Origin: Pelomonas sp966111775
Lineage (GTDB): Bacteria > Pseudomonadota > Gammaproteobacteria > Burkholderiales > Burkholderiaceae_C
Assembly: GCA_966111775.1 (NCBI GenBank)
Contig: CBHWBD010000003.1
Coordinates: 5,846-69,845, forward strand
DNA length: 64,000 nucleotides
Direction: 5' to 3'
Under the pieces are notes generated by a model. It saw only the letters and a program-made list of their open reading frames with translations. It was not told where the DNA came from and did not search any database. This document shows positions 40,151-48,342 of this stretch, piece by piece (positions within the stretch are counted from its first letter, which is position 1; the number at the start of each line of letters is the position of its first letter). The position numbers and the translations under genes are program-made.

Positions 40151-41728
40151 ATGGGCCTGATCTACAAGATTGCCAGCGACGCCGCCGAATTCGAGGCGAT
40201 CCACCAGCTCAACTACCGCACCTTCGTCGAGGAGATCCCGCAGCATCCGTCCAACCCGCTGCGGCGCCTGGTGGACCGCTTCCACGACGAGAACACCTAC
40301 GCGATTGCGCTGGAGGGCGACGAGCTCGTCGGCATGATCGCCGGCCGCGCGCGGCGGCCCTTCTCGCTGGACGGCAAGCTGTCCGACCTGGACGCCTACC
40401 TGCCCGAGCACCAGCGCGCCATGGAAGTGCGACTGCTGGCCGTGGCACCGGACTGGCGCAAGGCCGGCGTGTTCGCGCGGCTTGCGGGCGTGCTGGGCCG
40501 CGAGTTCCGTGACCAGGGCTGCGACCTGGCGTTGATCTCGGGCACGACGCGCGAACTCAAGCTCTATGCCCATCTCGGCTTCCAGCCCTTCGGCCCGCGC
40601 GTGGGCAGCGGCGAGGCCGTCTACCAGCCGATGTGGCTGCGCCTGCCGGACTATGCCGAGCGCGTCGCCCATCTGGAGCTGAGCGCCGGCGAGGAGGCGG
40701 CCTGCTTCCTGCCCGGGCCGGTGCCGCTGTCATCTGCCGTGCGCCGGGCCTGGAGCGGCGAGCCGGTGTCGCACCGCTCCATCGAACACAGGCGGCGCGT
40801 CGAACGCATTGCCGAGCGCCTTCGGCAGATGACCGGTTGCGCCGGCGCCCTGCTGCTGCCCGGCGGCGGCACCTTGGCGAACGATGCCGTTGCCGGGCAG
40901 ATCCGCCAGCGCGGCGGCACCGGCCTGGTCATCAGCAACGGCGAATTCGGTGAACGCCTGGCCGACCATGCGCGGCGCTGGCAGCTGCCCCACCAGACCC
41001 TGTCCCTGCCCTGGGGCGAAGCCATCGACGAACAGCACCTCGCCGCCACCCTGGCCGAACAGCGGCCGGCCTGGGTGTGGACCACCGTCTGCGAAACCTC
41101 GACGGGCGCGCGCAACGCCCCGGAGATGCTGAGCAAGGCCTGCGCTGAAGCCGGCGCGGCCCTCTGCCTGGACGCTGTCAGCGCGCTGGGCTTGCAGGAA
41201 CTGGACTTGCACGGCGTCTGGCTGGCCAGCAGCGTCAGCGGCAAGGCCCTGGGCAGCCATCCCGGCCTGGCCCTGGTGCTGCACGACGGCGATCTGGCTT
41301 CGGGCGCCACGCTGCCGGCGGCCTTGGACCTGGGTGCCATCGCGCGGGCCGGCGGCGTGGCGTCCACGCAAAGCTCCAATGCGGTGGCCGCGCTGGAGGC
41401 GGCCTTGACCCTGGACTGGCCGGCGCATTGGCAGGCCACCCGCGAGGCGGACAGCCAGTTGCGCGACGCCTTCCGGGCCATGGGCCTGCCCGCCCTGGTG
41501 GCGCCATCGCAGGCCCAGCCCGGCGTCATCACGCTGGCCCTGCCGCCCGGCATCGATGCGCAGCGCCTGGGCCAGCGCCTGGGCCGCCTCGGTTGCCGCA
41601 TCGCGCACCAGAGCGCCTACCTGCGCGAGCGCAACTGGGTGCAGGTCTGCCTGATGGGCGCCTGGCGGTCCGCGGCCGTGGAGGTGCTGCCCGCGCTGCT
41701 GCGGCGCTGTGCCGGCTTGACGGACTAG
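40151..41728 (+). CDS. Fusion of GNAT-type acyltransferase and class V PLP aminotransferase
   Basis: 525 residues, one uninterrupted frame. Residues 1-170 are an acyltransferase of GNAT/FeeM type: IHQLNYRTFVEEIPQHPSNP, MEVRLLAVAPDWRKAGVFARLA (acyl-CoA or acyl-ACP loop), LYAHLGFQPFG. Residues about 180-525 are a fold-I PLP enzyme like alanine-glyoxylate or 2-aminoethylphosphonate transaminase: FLPGPVPLSSAVRRAWSGEPVSHRS, the PLP-phosphate loop LLLPGGGTLANDA, Asp in CLDAVSALGLQ, and the Schiff-base lysine K365 in SVSGKALGSHPG. All PLP contacts that I can name are present, so both halves may be active: one making an amine or amino acid, the other acylating it. Products are inference. Confidence 0.85.
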   Translation: MGLIYKIASDAAEFEAIHQLNYRTFVEEIPQHPSNPLRRLVDRFHDENTYAIALEGDELVGMIAGRARRPFSLDGKLSDLDAYLPEHQRAMEVRLLAVAPDWRKAGVFARLAGVLGREFRDQGCDLALISGTTRELKLYAHLGFQPFGPRVGSGEAVYQPMWLRLPDYAERVAHLELSAGEEAACFLPGPVPLSSAVRRAWSGEPVSHRSIEHRRRVERIAERLRQMTGCAGALLLPGGGTLANDAVAGQIRQRGGTGLVISNGEFGERLADHARRWQLPHQTLSLPWGEAIDEQHLAATLAEQRPAWVWTTVCETSTGARNAPEMLSKACAEAGAALCLDAVSALGLQELDLHGVWLASSVSGKALGSHPGLALVLHDGDLASGATLPAALDLGAIARAGGVASTQSSNAVAALEAALTLDWPAHWQATREADSQLRDAFRAMGLPALVAPSQAQPGVITLALPPGIDAQRLGQRLGRLGCRIAHQSAYLRERNWVQVCLMGAWRSAAVEVLPALLRRCAGLTD

Positions 41729-41806
41729 CGTGAACAAGCACCGCCCCGGCTCGGCAAAGAGCAAGGCCTGACCCACCGCAGCGGAGCTGCCGGTTAGGCT
41801 TGCGGC

Positions 41807-42922
41807 ATGGCGCTGTCGCACCTTCGTCGGCTGGTCGACCTGTGGCTGGGCGTCGAGCCCGCCCAGCGCCTGCGCCTGCGCCAGACCTCGCTCGCCATGG
41901 CGTTGATGGGCCTGTGCGTCCCCATGCTGCATTACGCCGTCAGCGTCGCTCACGCAGAGCATGGCCTGCTGCTGTGGACCTGGACGGCCGTGTCGCTCGC
42001 CGGCATGGCGCTGATCTACGCGGCCATCCGCAGCGGCTGGTCGCTGCGCTTCGCCGACCCCTCGCTGACCCGGCTGCAGATCGGCTTCGCCATCGCCGCC
42101 GCGGCCTTCGGCTACGCCCAGGCCGGCCCGCTGCGTGGCGCCGTCTTCCCGGTGCTGACGCTGATCCTGATGTTCGGCATGTTCCAGCTGCGGGCCCGCG
42201 GCGCCTATGCCCTGGGCCTGTTCGCGCTGACGCTGTTCGGCCTCGTCATGGCCTTCATGGCGGGCCATCGGCCTGCTGACTATCCGCCCGCGATCGAGAT
42301 CGGCCATTTCCTGATGCTGGCCATCATGCTGCCCGCCGTCGCCGTGCTGACGGCGCGACTGAGCCGCATCCGCCGCCGCCTGTCCCTGCAACGCGAAGAA
42401 CTGGCACGCGCCCTGGCCCAACTGCAGGCCATCGCCACGCGCGACGAACTGACCGGCCTGCCCAACCGCCGCCAGATGCAGGCCCTGATGGACCAGGAGC
42501 TGCTTCGTTCGCTGCGCCACGGTCACGACTTCTGCATCGCCGTCGTCGACCTCGACCACTTCAAGCGCGTCAACGACGAGTACGGGCATGCGGCCGGCGA
42601 CGCCGTGCTGCGCGCCTTCGCCCAGGCCGGCCAGGCGGCCCTGCGCGCGACCGACGTGCTGGCGCGCTGGGGCGGCGAGGAGTTCGTCGTGCTGCTGCCT
42701 GACACGGCCATGCCGCCGGCCCTGGGCGGCATGGAGAGGCTGCGCCAGCAGATCGAGGCCCTGTCCATCGACATCGGCGGCGATCGCACGCTGTCGATCA
42801 CCGTCTCCATCGGCCTGACCGGCCATCACCGCGGCGAGGCCCTGGCCGACACGCTGGCACGCGCCGACCAGCGCCTCTACCAGGCCAAGGCTGCCGGACG
42901 CAACCGCATCGGCATCGACTGA
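41807..42922 (+). CDS. Membrane diguanylate cyclase
   Basis: 371 residues. Six hydrophobic helices between about residues 25 and 180 (for example SLAMALMGLCVPMLHYAV; LLLWTWTAVSLAGMALIYAAI; LRGAVFPVLTLILMFGMFQL; YALGLFALTLFGLVMAFMAG; LMLAIMLPAVAVLTARL), a short coiled coil (LQREELARALAQLQAIAT), and a GGDEF domain (DELTGLPNRRQM, VDLDHFKRVNDEYGH, active site LARWGGEEFVVLLP). GGEEF is a catalytically competent variant. The signal for the membrane part is unknown. No RxxD inhibitory site is seen directly before GGEEF. It stands alone on the plus strand. Confidence 0.92.
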   Translation: MALSHLRRLVDLWLGVEPAQRLRLRQTSLAMALMGLCVPMLHYAVSVAHAEHGLLLWTWTAVSLAGMALIYAAIRSGWSLRFADPSLTRLQIGFAIAAAAFGYAQAGPLRGAVFPVLTLILMFGMFQLRARGAYALGLFALTLFGLVMAFMAGHRPADYPPAIEIGHFLMLAIMLPAVAVLTARLSRIRRRLSLQREELARALAQLQAIATRDELTGLPNRRQMQALMDQELLRSLRHGHDFCIAVVDLDHFKRVNDEYGHAAGDAVLRAFAQAGQAALRATDVLARWGGEEFVVLLPDTAMPPALGGMERLRQQIEALSIDIGGDRTLSITVSIGLTGHHRGEALADTLARADQRLYQAKAAGRNRIGID

Positions 42923-43000
42923 CGCTGGTCAGCGCGCAGCGCGCAAACCAGGAATCCCATGTGGATGATGGCAGTCGGCCGTTCTGCCTAGACTGCCGCC

Positions 43001-43900
43001 ATGCAAGCCGCCCTGCCCCTGCGCCATTTCCTGCTCGCCCTGGCCGTCGTCGCGATCTGGGGAAGCAATTTCGTCGTCATCAAATACGCCCTGCACACGC
43101 TGCCGCCGATGACACTGGCCGCGCTGCGCTTCGGCTTCGCCTTCGTGCCGGCCTGCTTCTTCCTGCGCCGGCCGCAGGTGAACTGGCGCAACCTCGGCGG
43201 CTATGGCGTGCTGATCGGCGTGGGCCAGTTCGGCCTGCTGTATCTCGCCATGCGCAGCCAGATCTCGCCAGGCCTGGCCTCGCTGGTGGTGCAGACGCAG
43301 GTCTTCTTCACGCTGCTGCTGGCAGTCAGCCTGCGCGGCGAACGCGTGGCGGCGACGACCTGGCTGGGCCTGGCCCTGGCAGCGGGCGGCGTCATCGTCA
43401 TCGCCTCGCACACCGACGGGACGACGACTGCTCTGGGCCTGGCCATGGTGCTGGCGGCCGCGCTGTCCTGGGCCTGCGCCAACCTGCTGACCCAGCGCGC
43501 CGGCCGCATCGACATGCTGGCCTATGTGGTCTGGAGCAGCGCCTTCGCGGTGCCGCCGCTGATGGTGCTGGCCCTGCTGGTCGACGGGCCCGACCAGGTC
43601 GCGGCGGGCCTTGCCGCGTCGGGCGTCGGCACCTGGGCCGCGGTGCTGTGGCAGTCGATCGGCAATACGCTGTTCGGCTACGGCGTCTGGAGCTGGCTGC
43701 TGGCCCGCCACCCGGCCGGCCGCATCGTGCCCATGGCCCTGCTGGTGCCGGTGTTCGGCATGGGCTCGGCCAGCCTGCTGCTGGGCGAAGCGCTGCCGGG
43801 CTGGAAGCTGATCGCCGCGGCCCTGGTGATGGCCGGTCTGGCGATCAACCTGTTCGGACCGCGGCTTTTGCCGGCCAGCCCCAAGGCCGCACGGGAATAA
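43001..43900 (+). CDS. EamA/DMT-family transporter (YdcZ/RhaT-like exporter)
   Basis: 299 residues with ten helices in two EamA repeats: FLLALAVVAIWGSNFVVIKYALHTLPPMTLAALRF at the start, where the 'WGSNFVVIK' and 'LRF' signatures belong to the EamA/YdcO-RarD exporters, GLASLVVQTQVFFTLLLAV and LRGERVAATTWLGLALAAGGVIVI at the repeat end, then AMVLAAALSWACANLLTQ, and the closing LLGEALPGWKLIAAALVMAGLAINLFG. Possible substrates are amino acids. The next gene starts 10 bases later, so the two may be co-transcribed. Confidence 0.9.
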   Translation: MQAALPLRHFLLALAVVAIWGSNFVVIKYALHTLPPMTLAALRFGFAFVPACFFLRRPQVNWRNLGGYGVLIGVGQFGLLYLAMRSQISPGLASLVVQTQVFFTLLLAVSLRGERVAATTWLGLALAAGGVIVIASHTDGTTTALGLAMVLAAALSWACANLLTQRAGRIDMLAYVVWSSAFAVPPLMVLALLVDGPDQVAAGLAASGVGTWAAVLWQSIGNTLFGYGVWSWLLARHPAGRIVPMALLVPVFGMGSASLLLGEALPGWKLIAAALVMAGLAINLFGPRLLPASPKAARE

Positions 43901-43910
43901 GCTGGTGCGC

Positions 43911-44534
43911 ATGAAGCGCCGTGCCGTCCTGTTGACCTTGTTGCCGCTGGCGGCCGTGGCCGCGCCACCAGCCGTCACTTTCGTGGTCGAGCTGCGCTGG
44001 GTGGACAGCAATCTGCCGCCCGCCGCCCAGGCCGGCGTGCGCGACGGCGCCGTCGTCGTCGGCACGGCCGGCTCGGTGTCGCCACGCGGGCCCGGCGTGG
44101 TCACCTCGACCGCGCAGCCCCTGCCGCAGACGGTCCAGCGCCTGCTGGTGCAGAACGGCCAGCGCACCGCCCAGCGGCTGACGACGCGCGAACCTCTGCA
44201 ATGGGTGGACGCCGTCGTCCAGCTCGACCCGACCACCCGCACGCCGCAGCGTGTCTATGCCAGCCCGCGCAGCGGTGAACGCCGCACGACGCAGAGCTTT
44301 GCCGTGAAACCCAGCTGGCCTGGCGGCAAGGCGCTGGTTCATGTCGAGTTCGACATCGACATGGACGACCAGGCCCTCCAGTCGACCCTGGACCTGCCGC
44401 TGGAGCGTTGGCAGACCGTGGCCCGCAGCGGCGGCGCCACGACGCAGCCCGCCCCCCGCGGCACCGTCAGCAGCCGCGACGCGGCCGGCCAGCCGGAGCG
44501 CGAGCTGCAGCTGCGGGTCTCGATTCAGCCTTGA
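43911..44534 (+). CDS. Secreted hypothetical protein
   Basis: 207 residues from ATG 43911 (a GTG two codons upstream at 43905 is possible). Signal peptide at 1-20 (MKRRAVLLTLLPLAAVAAPPA). The mature protein is beta-rich with VTFVVELRWVDSNLPPAAQAG, TVQRLLVQNGQRTAQRLTTREPLQWVDAVVQLD and FAVKPSWPGGKALVHVEFDIDMDD. The phrase 'VLVQNGQRA.. L' occurs in some secretin-associated or pilus-assembly proteins, but I cannot assign a family. It shares a transcript with the EamA gene and overlaps the convergent PEP-mutase-like gene by 10 bases. Confidence 0.72.
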   Translation: MKRRAVLLTLLPLAAVAAPPAVTFVVELRWVDSNLPPAAQAGVRDGAVVVGTAGSVSPRGPGVVTSTAQPLPQTVQRLLVQNGQRTAQRLTTREPLQWVDAVVQLDPTTRTPQRVYASPRSGERRTTQSFAVKPSWPGGKALVHVEFDIDMDDQALQSTLDLPLERWQTVARSGGATTQPAPRGTVSSRDAAGQPERELQLRVSIQP

Positions 44535-45328
44535 GGCTGGTTGGCGGCGTTCAGGGCGCCGTTGATCTGCGGATAGGGCGTCGCGCCTTCGAACAGCTCG
44601 TTGCCGGCGCCTTCGGCCAGGAAACCCGCTGCGGCCCGCAGAGCCCGGCCCCAGGCCGCCTCGGCAATCGCGCTGCCCGCGCTGATGCGGCGCACGCCCA
44701 GGCGCTGCAGTTCCTCCAGGCCGGGCAGGGTCGGCCGGGCCATCACGTTCAGCGGCAGGGGCTGGCCGCCCACCAGGGCCTGGATGTCGGCCACGACCGT
44801 CACGCCGGCCGCGAACAGGCCATCGGCGCCGGCGGCGGCGTAGTCGCGCGCCCGCAGCAGCACCTCCTCGACCGCCCGGCCGGGCGCCAGGTTCTTCAGC
44901 CAGACATCGCAACGGGCATTGATGAAGATGTCGAGGCCGGCCCGGGCCGCCGCCGTCTTGATGGCTTCGATCTTGCGGCACAGCAGGGCGGGCGCACCGG
45001 TGCCATCCTCCAGATTGATGCCGACCACGCCGGCCGCGGCGAACTTCATGATGTTGTCGGCCACGGTCGTGGGGTCATCGCTGTAGCCGGCCTCGCTGTC
45101 GGCGGACAGCGGCACGCGGGCGACGCGGGCGATGCGGCGCAGGGCGTCGGCATGCTCGTCGACGGGCAGCTGGTTGCCGTCGGGGTAGCCCAGGGCCCAG
45201 GCCAGGCCGGCGCTGGTGGTGGCCAGGGCGGGCACGCCCTGTGCCTGCACCAGGACGGCACTGCCGGCGTCCCAGACATTGGCGATCTTCAGGAGCCCGG
45301 GGCCCTGGTGGAGCTGGCGGAAGTTCAT
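44525..45328 (-). CDS. Isocitrate lyase/PEP mutase superfamily enzyme
   Basis: 267 residues, TIM-barrel protein of the oxaloacetate decarboxylase/2,3-dimethylmalate lyase/PEP mutase group. Signature segments: LKIANVWDAGSAVLVQAQGVPALATTSAGLAWALGYPDG, metal-binding DSEAGYSDD, GVVGINLEDG, and INARCDVWL where the ICL catalytic KKCGH loop is absent, so it is not an isocitrate lyase. C-C bond cleavage or formation of an alpha-keto acid is the family expectation. It is transcribed convergently with the secreted-protein gene and divergently from mgsA (191-base gap). Confidence 0.85.
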   Translation of the reverse strand: MNFRQLHQGPGLLKIANVWDAGSAVLVQAQGVPALATTSAGLAWALGYPDGNQLPVDEHADALRRIARVARVPLSADSEAGYSDDPTTVADNIMKFAAAGVVGINLEDGTGAPALLCRKIEAIKTAAARAGLDIFINARCDVWLKNLAPGRAVEEVLLRARDYAAAGADGLFAAGVTVVADIQALVGGQPLPLNVMARPTLPGLEELQRLGVRRISAGSAIAEAAWGRALRAAAGFLAEGAGNELFEGATPYPQINGALNAANQPQG

Positions 45329-45449
45329 GAGGTTCAGGCGGTTGGCGAGTTGGAGAGGCGATGCTGCCCGGGGGCGCTGCCAGGCCGTGGCAGCAGGGCG
45401 ACGGCGGGTACGTCGAGTAACAGCCGCTGCCAGTGTCGCAATGTGCCAA

Positions 45450-45481
45450 GTCTTGCGCGTTTATGTTCACGTCTTGCGTGT
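45450..45481 (+). repeat. Direct repeats upstream of mgsA
   Basis: GTCTTGCGCGT at 45450-45460 and GTCTTGCGTGT at 45471-45481, differing at one of 11 bases and spaced 21 bases (two helical turns). They end 38 bases before the mgsA ATG; the intervening part contains ATGTTCAC. A regulator-binding pair is possible. Confidence 0.55.
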
Positions 45482-45519
45482 AACGTCAATCCTTTGCAGA
45501 ACTCATCGCCTTTCAGCCC

Positions 45520-45888
45520 ATGAAGCTTGCCCTGATCGCCCACGACGGCAAGAAGGACGCCATGCTCGCCCTGGCCGGAGACTTCCTGCCGCTGCTGCGC
45601 CGTTGCCAGCTGATGGCCACCGGCACGACGGGCACGCGGCTCACCGCCACCCATGGCCTGACCATCGAGCGCATGCTGAGCGGCCCGATGGGCGGCGACC
45701 TGCAGATCGGTGCCCGTCTGGCGGTGGGCGACCTGGACGGGGTCATCTTCCTGCGCGATCCGATGACGCCCCAGCCGCACGAACCCGACATCAACGCCCT
45801 GGTGCGCGCCTGCGACGTGCACGACGTGCCCTGCGCCACCAATGTGGCGACGGCGCGCCTGCTGCTGACGCGCTGGAGCGCCGAATGA
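45520..45888 (+). CDS. mgsA: Methylglyoxal synthase
   Basis: 122 residues, usual for the short MgsA form. Converts dihydroxyacetone phosphate to methylglyoxal and phosphate, bypassing lower glycolysis. Phosphate-binding and catalytic features: LIAHDGKKDAML with His near residue 8, ATGTTGTRL, the GPMGGDLQIGA loop with the catalytic Asp, and DPMTPQPHEPDINAL with the conserved His. CDVHDVPCATNVATARLL closes the domain. A GGDEF/EAL gene begins 22 bases after its stop, so the two probably share a transcript. Confidence 0.93.
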   Translation: MKLALIAHDGKKDAMLALAGDFLPLLRRCQLMATGTTGTRLTATHGLTIERMLSGPMGGDLQIGARLAVGDLDGVIFLRDPMTPQPHEPDINALVRACDVHDVPCATNVATARLLLTRWSAE

Positions 45889-45910
45889 CCCCACGGGAGC
45901 CGGCCCAGGG

Positions 45911-48019
45911 ATGAGCGGCATGCAGCGGCCCCTCAGCAGGCTGTCGCGGCGGCTGCGCATCCGCACCCGCCTGGGCCTGGCCTTCGGCCTGCTGCTGTTG
46001 TTGCTGATGGGCCTGGCGGCCCTGTCGGTGTATCGCCTGACCGGGCTCTCGGAGGCGCTGAACCGCATCGTCGACGACCAGGCCGTCATCCGCGACTCGG
46101 TCAACGAGATCAACCGCAACGCCGAAGCCGTGGCGCGCAAGCTGCTGGTGCTGATGAGCCCCGACGCCGAGCTGCGCGTGTCCGCCTATCCCGAGATCAA
46201 TGCCGCCAACAACCGGCTGGACGATGCCATGCAGCGCCTGGCCATGGTGCTGCCTTCCGGCCCGCGCACCGAGCGCCTGTCCGAGGTGCGCCAGCGCCTG
46301 GCCGACTACCGCGCCAGCTACGTCGACGTGCGCGGCCTCATCGAGCGTGACGACTTCCAGGCCGCGCGCGCCCTGCTGGGCAGTGACACCGAGTCGGCCC
46401 TGTCCCTGTTCGTCAGCGCCATCCACCAGCTGGCCGCCAGCGAGGAGCGTGCCGGCACGGCCCAGGCCCGCGAGCTGCGCGACCAGATCGACGCCGACCG
46501 CACCGGCGTGCTGGCCATCTGCATAGGCGCCCTCATTGCCGGCGCCCTGCTGGCAGTCGGCGTCACGCGCTCCATCATCAACCCCCTCAAGCGCGCCGAG
46601 GACGGCGCCGAGCTGATCGCCCAAGGCCAGTACGGCCACCGCATCGAGGTCGACTCGGCCGACGAGGTCGGCCATATGGCCGCCGCCATGAACACCATGG
46701 CCGAGGCCGTGGGCCAGCGCGAGGCCGAGCTGCGCCGCCTCGCCGACGTCGACCTGCTGACCGGCCTGCCCCAGCGCGCCCGCTTCATCGCCGACGGCGA
46801 TCGCCTGCTGGCCAGCCTGCCCGAGCGCGAGCAGCAGGCCGTGCTGATCTGCATCGACGTGGACCGCCTCAAGGCCGTCAACAGCGTGCTCGGCTTCGAC
46901 GCCGGCGACGCCCTGCTGCGCGGTGCCGCCGCCAAGCTGGAGGGTTTGTTCGAGGGCGTGGCCGCCTATGGCCGCCTGGCCGGTGGCACCTTCGCCGCTC
47001 TGGCCCCGGTGTCCAGGCTGGACCACGGCGCGGCACTGGCCGCCCAGCTGCGCGAGGAGGTCGAGCACAAGCTGAACTGGCAGGGCCAGTCCCTGGACCT
47101 GTCGGTGTCACTGGGCGTGGCCCACTGGCCGGAACACGCGGCCGACACCGAGGCCCTGCTGCGCCGCGCCGAGCAGGCCATGTTCGAGGCCAAGCGCCTG
47201 CGCCAGGACGTCGCCGTCTTCAACCCCAGTGCCGAAGCCGCGCGCGCCCTGCATCTGAGCCTGCTGTCCGACCTGGCCACCGCCATCCAGCAGGACCAGC
47301 TGCGCCAGTTCCTGCAGCCCAAGCGCTGCCTGAAGACCGGCCGCATCACCGGCGCCGAGGCCCTGGTGCGCTGGCAGCATCCGCAGCGCGGCTGGCTGCC
47401 GCCGGGCGATTTCGTGCCCTTTGCCGAGCGCAGCGGGCGCATCCGCCAGATCACCGACTGGATGCTGGCGCGCGCCGTGCGCACCCTGGCCGCCTGGGAG
47501 GTCGAGGGCCGCCCGCCCATGAGCATCGCCGTCAACATCTCGACCCTGGACATCCAGGACCAGACCCTGCCCGCCCGCCTGGCTGCCCTGCTGGCCGAAT
47601 ACCGCGTCGACCCCAGTCAGCTGCAGCTGGAAGTGACCGAAACCGGCCTGATGTCCAGCGGCACCGACCCCATCGCCGTGCTGAACGCGCTGAAGGCCTG
47701 GGGCGTCAGCCTGGCCATCGACGACTTCGGCACGGGTCAGTCGTCGCTGGCCTATCTGCAACACCTGCCGGTGGACGAGCTCAAGATCGACCGCAGCTTC
47801 GTGCAGGACGTCAACGGCGACCCGCGTCGCCAGGCCCTGCTGAAATCCATCGTCGGCGTCGGCCAGGGCCTGGGCCTGACCGTGACGGCCGAGGGCGTCG
47901 AGAACCAGGCCGAGCTCGACTGCATCACCGCCTGCGGCTGTGATTTGATCCAGGGTTATCTGCTGGCCAAGCCCATGGATCTGCCCGACTTCCAGGCCTG
48001 GCTGGGCCGGACAGGCTAA
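45911..48019 (+). CDS. Membrane c-di-GMP phosphodiesterase (HAMP, degenerate GGDEF, EAL)
   Basis: 702 residues. Two membrane helices (about 24-45, LGLAFGLLLLLLMGLAALSV, and about 195-220) flank a helical periplasmic sensor of the 4HB type. A HAMP domain follows (INPLKRAEDGAELIAQGQYGHRI), then a GGDEF-fold domain whose active site is degenerate (GRLAGGTFAALA where GGDEF is expected) and an EAL domain with EALVRWQHPQRG, the DDFGTGQSSLAYLQHLPVDELKIDRSFV block and EGVENQAELD; the EAL catalytic residues visible to me are intact. It therefore most likely degrades c-di-GMP, with the GGDEF domain used for regulation. It is downstream of mgsA. Confidence 0.92.
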   Translation: MSGMQRPLSRLSRRLRIRTRLGLAFGLLLLLLMGLAALSVYRLTGLSEALNRIVDDQAVIRDSVNEINRNAEAVARKLLVLMSPDAELRVSAYPEINAANNRLDDAMQRLAMVLPSGPRTERLSEVRQRLADYRASYVDVRGLIERDDFQAARALLGSDTESALSLFVSAIHQLAASEERAGTAQARELRDQIDADRTGVLAICIGALIAGALLAVGVTRSIINPLKRAEDGAELIAQGQYGHRIEVDSADEVGHMAAAMNTMAEAVGQREAELRRLADVDLLTGLPQRARFIADGDRLLASLPEREQQAVLICIDVDRLKAVNSVLGFDAGDALLRGAAAKLEGLFEGVAAYGRLAGGTFAALAPVSRLDHGAALAAQLREEVEHKLNWQGQSLDLSVSLGVAHWPEHAADTEALLRRAEQAMFEAKRLRQDVAVFNPSAEAARALHLSLLSDLATAIQQDQLRQFLQPKRCLKTGRITGAEALVRWQHPQRGWLPPGDFVPFAERSGRIRQITDWMLARAVRTLAAWEVEGRPPMSIAVNISTLDIQDQTLPARLAALLAEYRVDPSQLQLEVTETGLMSSGTDPIAVLNALKAWGVSLAIDDFGTGQSSLAYLQHLPVDELKIDRSFVQDVNGDPRRQALLKSIVGVGQGLGLTVTAEGVENQAELDCITACGCDLIQGYLLAKPMDLPDFQAWLGRTG

Positions 48020-48087
48020 AATCCGCGCTTTTCGACGCTGTATTGGCGATTCGCCCCTGCTGTGGGCTTTTGTGTTTAGGAGCCATC

Positions 48088-48252
48088 ATGGGCAACAAGA
48101 TCGTTACCGAAGCGGACCGCAAGGCCTCGCCCCGTCCCGCCGCCCCCAAGGGCGTGACCTTCACGGCCGGCAAGGGCCAGCTGCGCAGCCTGGAGCGCGG
48201 TTCGCACACCCGTTCCAAGAAGAACCCGGGCAAGCGCCCCCATTCGGGTTGA
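48088..48252 (+). CDS. Small basic protein (54 aa) with own terminator
   Basis: 54 residues: MGNKIVTEADRKASPRPAAPKGV, FTAGKGQLRSLERGSHTRSKKNPGKRPHSG. Strongly basic, no hydrophobic helix, likely nucleic-acid or ribosome associated by composition only. It has a good AGGAG site at 48078-48082 five bases before the ATG and a Rho-independent terminator 34 bases after the stop, so it is a real stand-alone gene. Family unknown to me. Confidence 0.72.
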   Translation: MGNKIVTEADRKASPRPAAPKGVTFTAGKGQLRSLERGSHTRSKKNPGKRPHSG

Positions 48253-48285
48253 TCGGCGGGCTCAAGTCCTGAAGATCCCTCGCAC

Positions 48286-48313
48286 ACAGGCCCCTCGGGG
48301 CCTGTTTGTTTTT
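48286..48313 (+). terminator. Rho-independent terminator after the small basic protein gene
   Basis: Stem ACAGGCCCC (48286-48294) with GGGGCCTGT (48297-48305), effectively a 4-base CTCG loop, followed by TTTGTTTTT to 48313. Confidence 0.9.
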
Positions 48314-48342
48314 GTCGGCTAGAAACTGACCAGACAGACACC

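Noticed and set aside
42925..42951. Terminator after the membrane GGDEF gene
   Set aside because: CTGGT/ACCAG with an internal GCGC pairing can fold, but there is no U tract and the stem is short.
44525..45328. Isocitrate lyase (glyoxylate cycle)
   Set aside because: The catalytic KKCGH motif is missing; the sequence fits the smaller PEP mutase/oxaloacetate decarboxylase branch.
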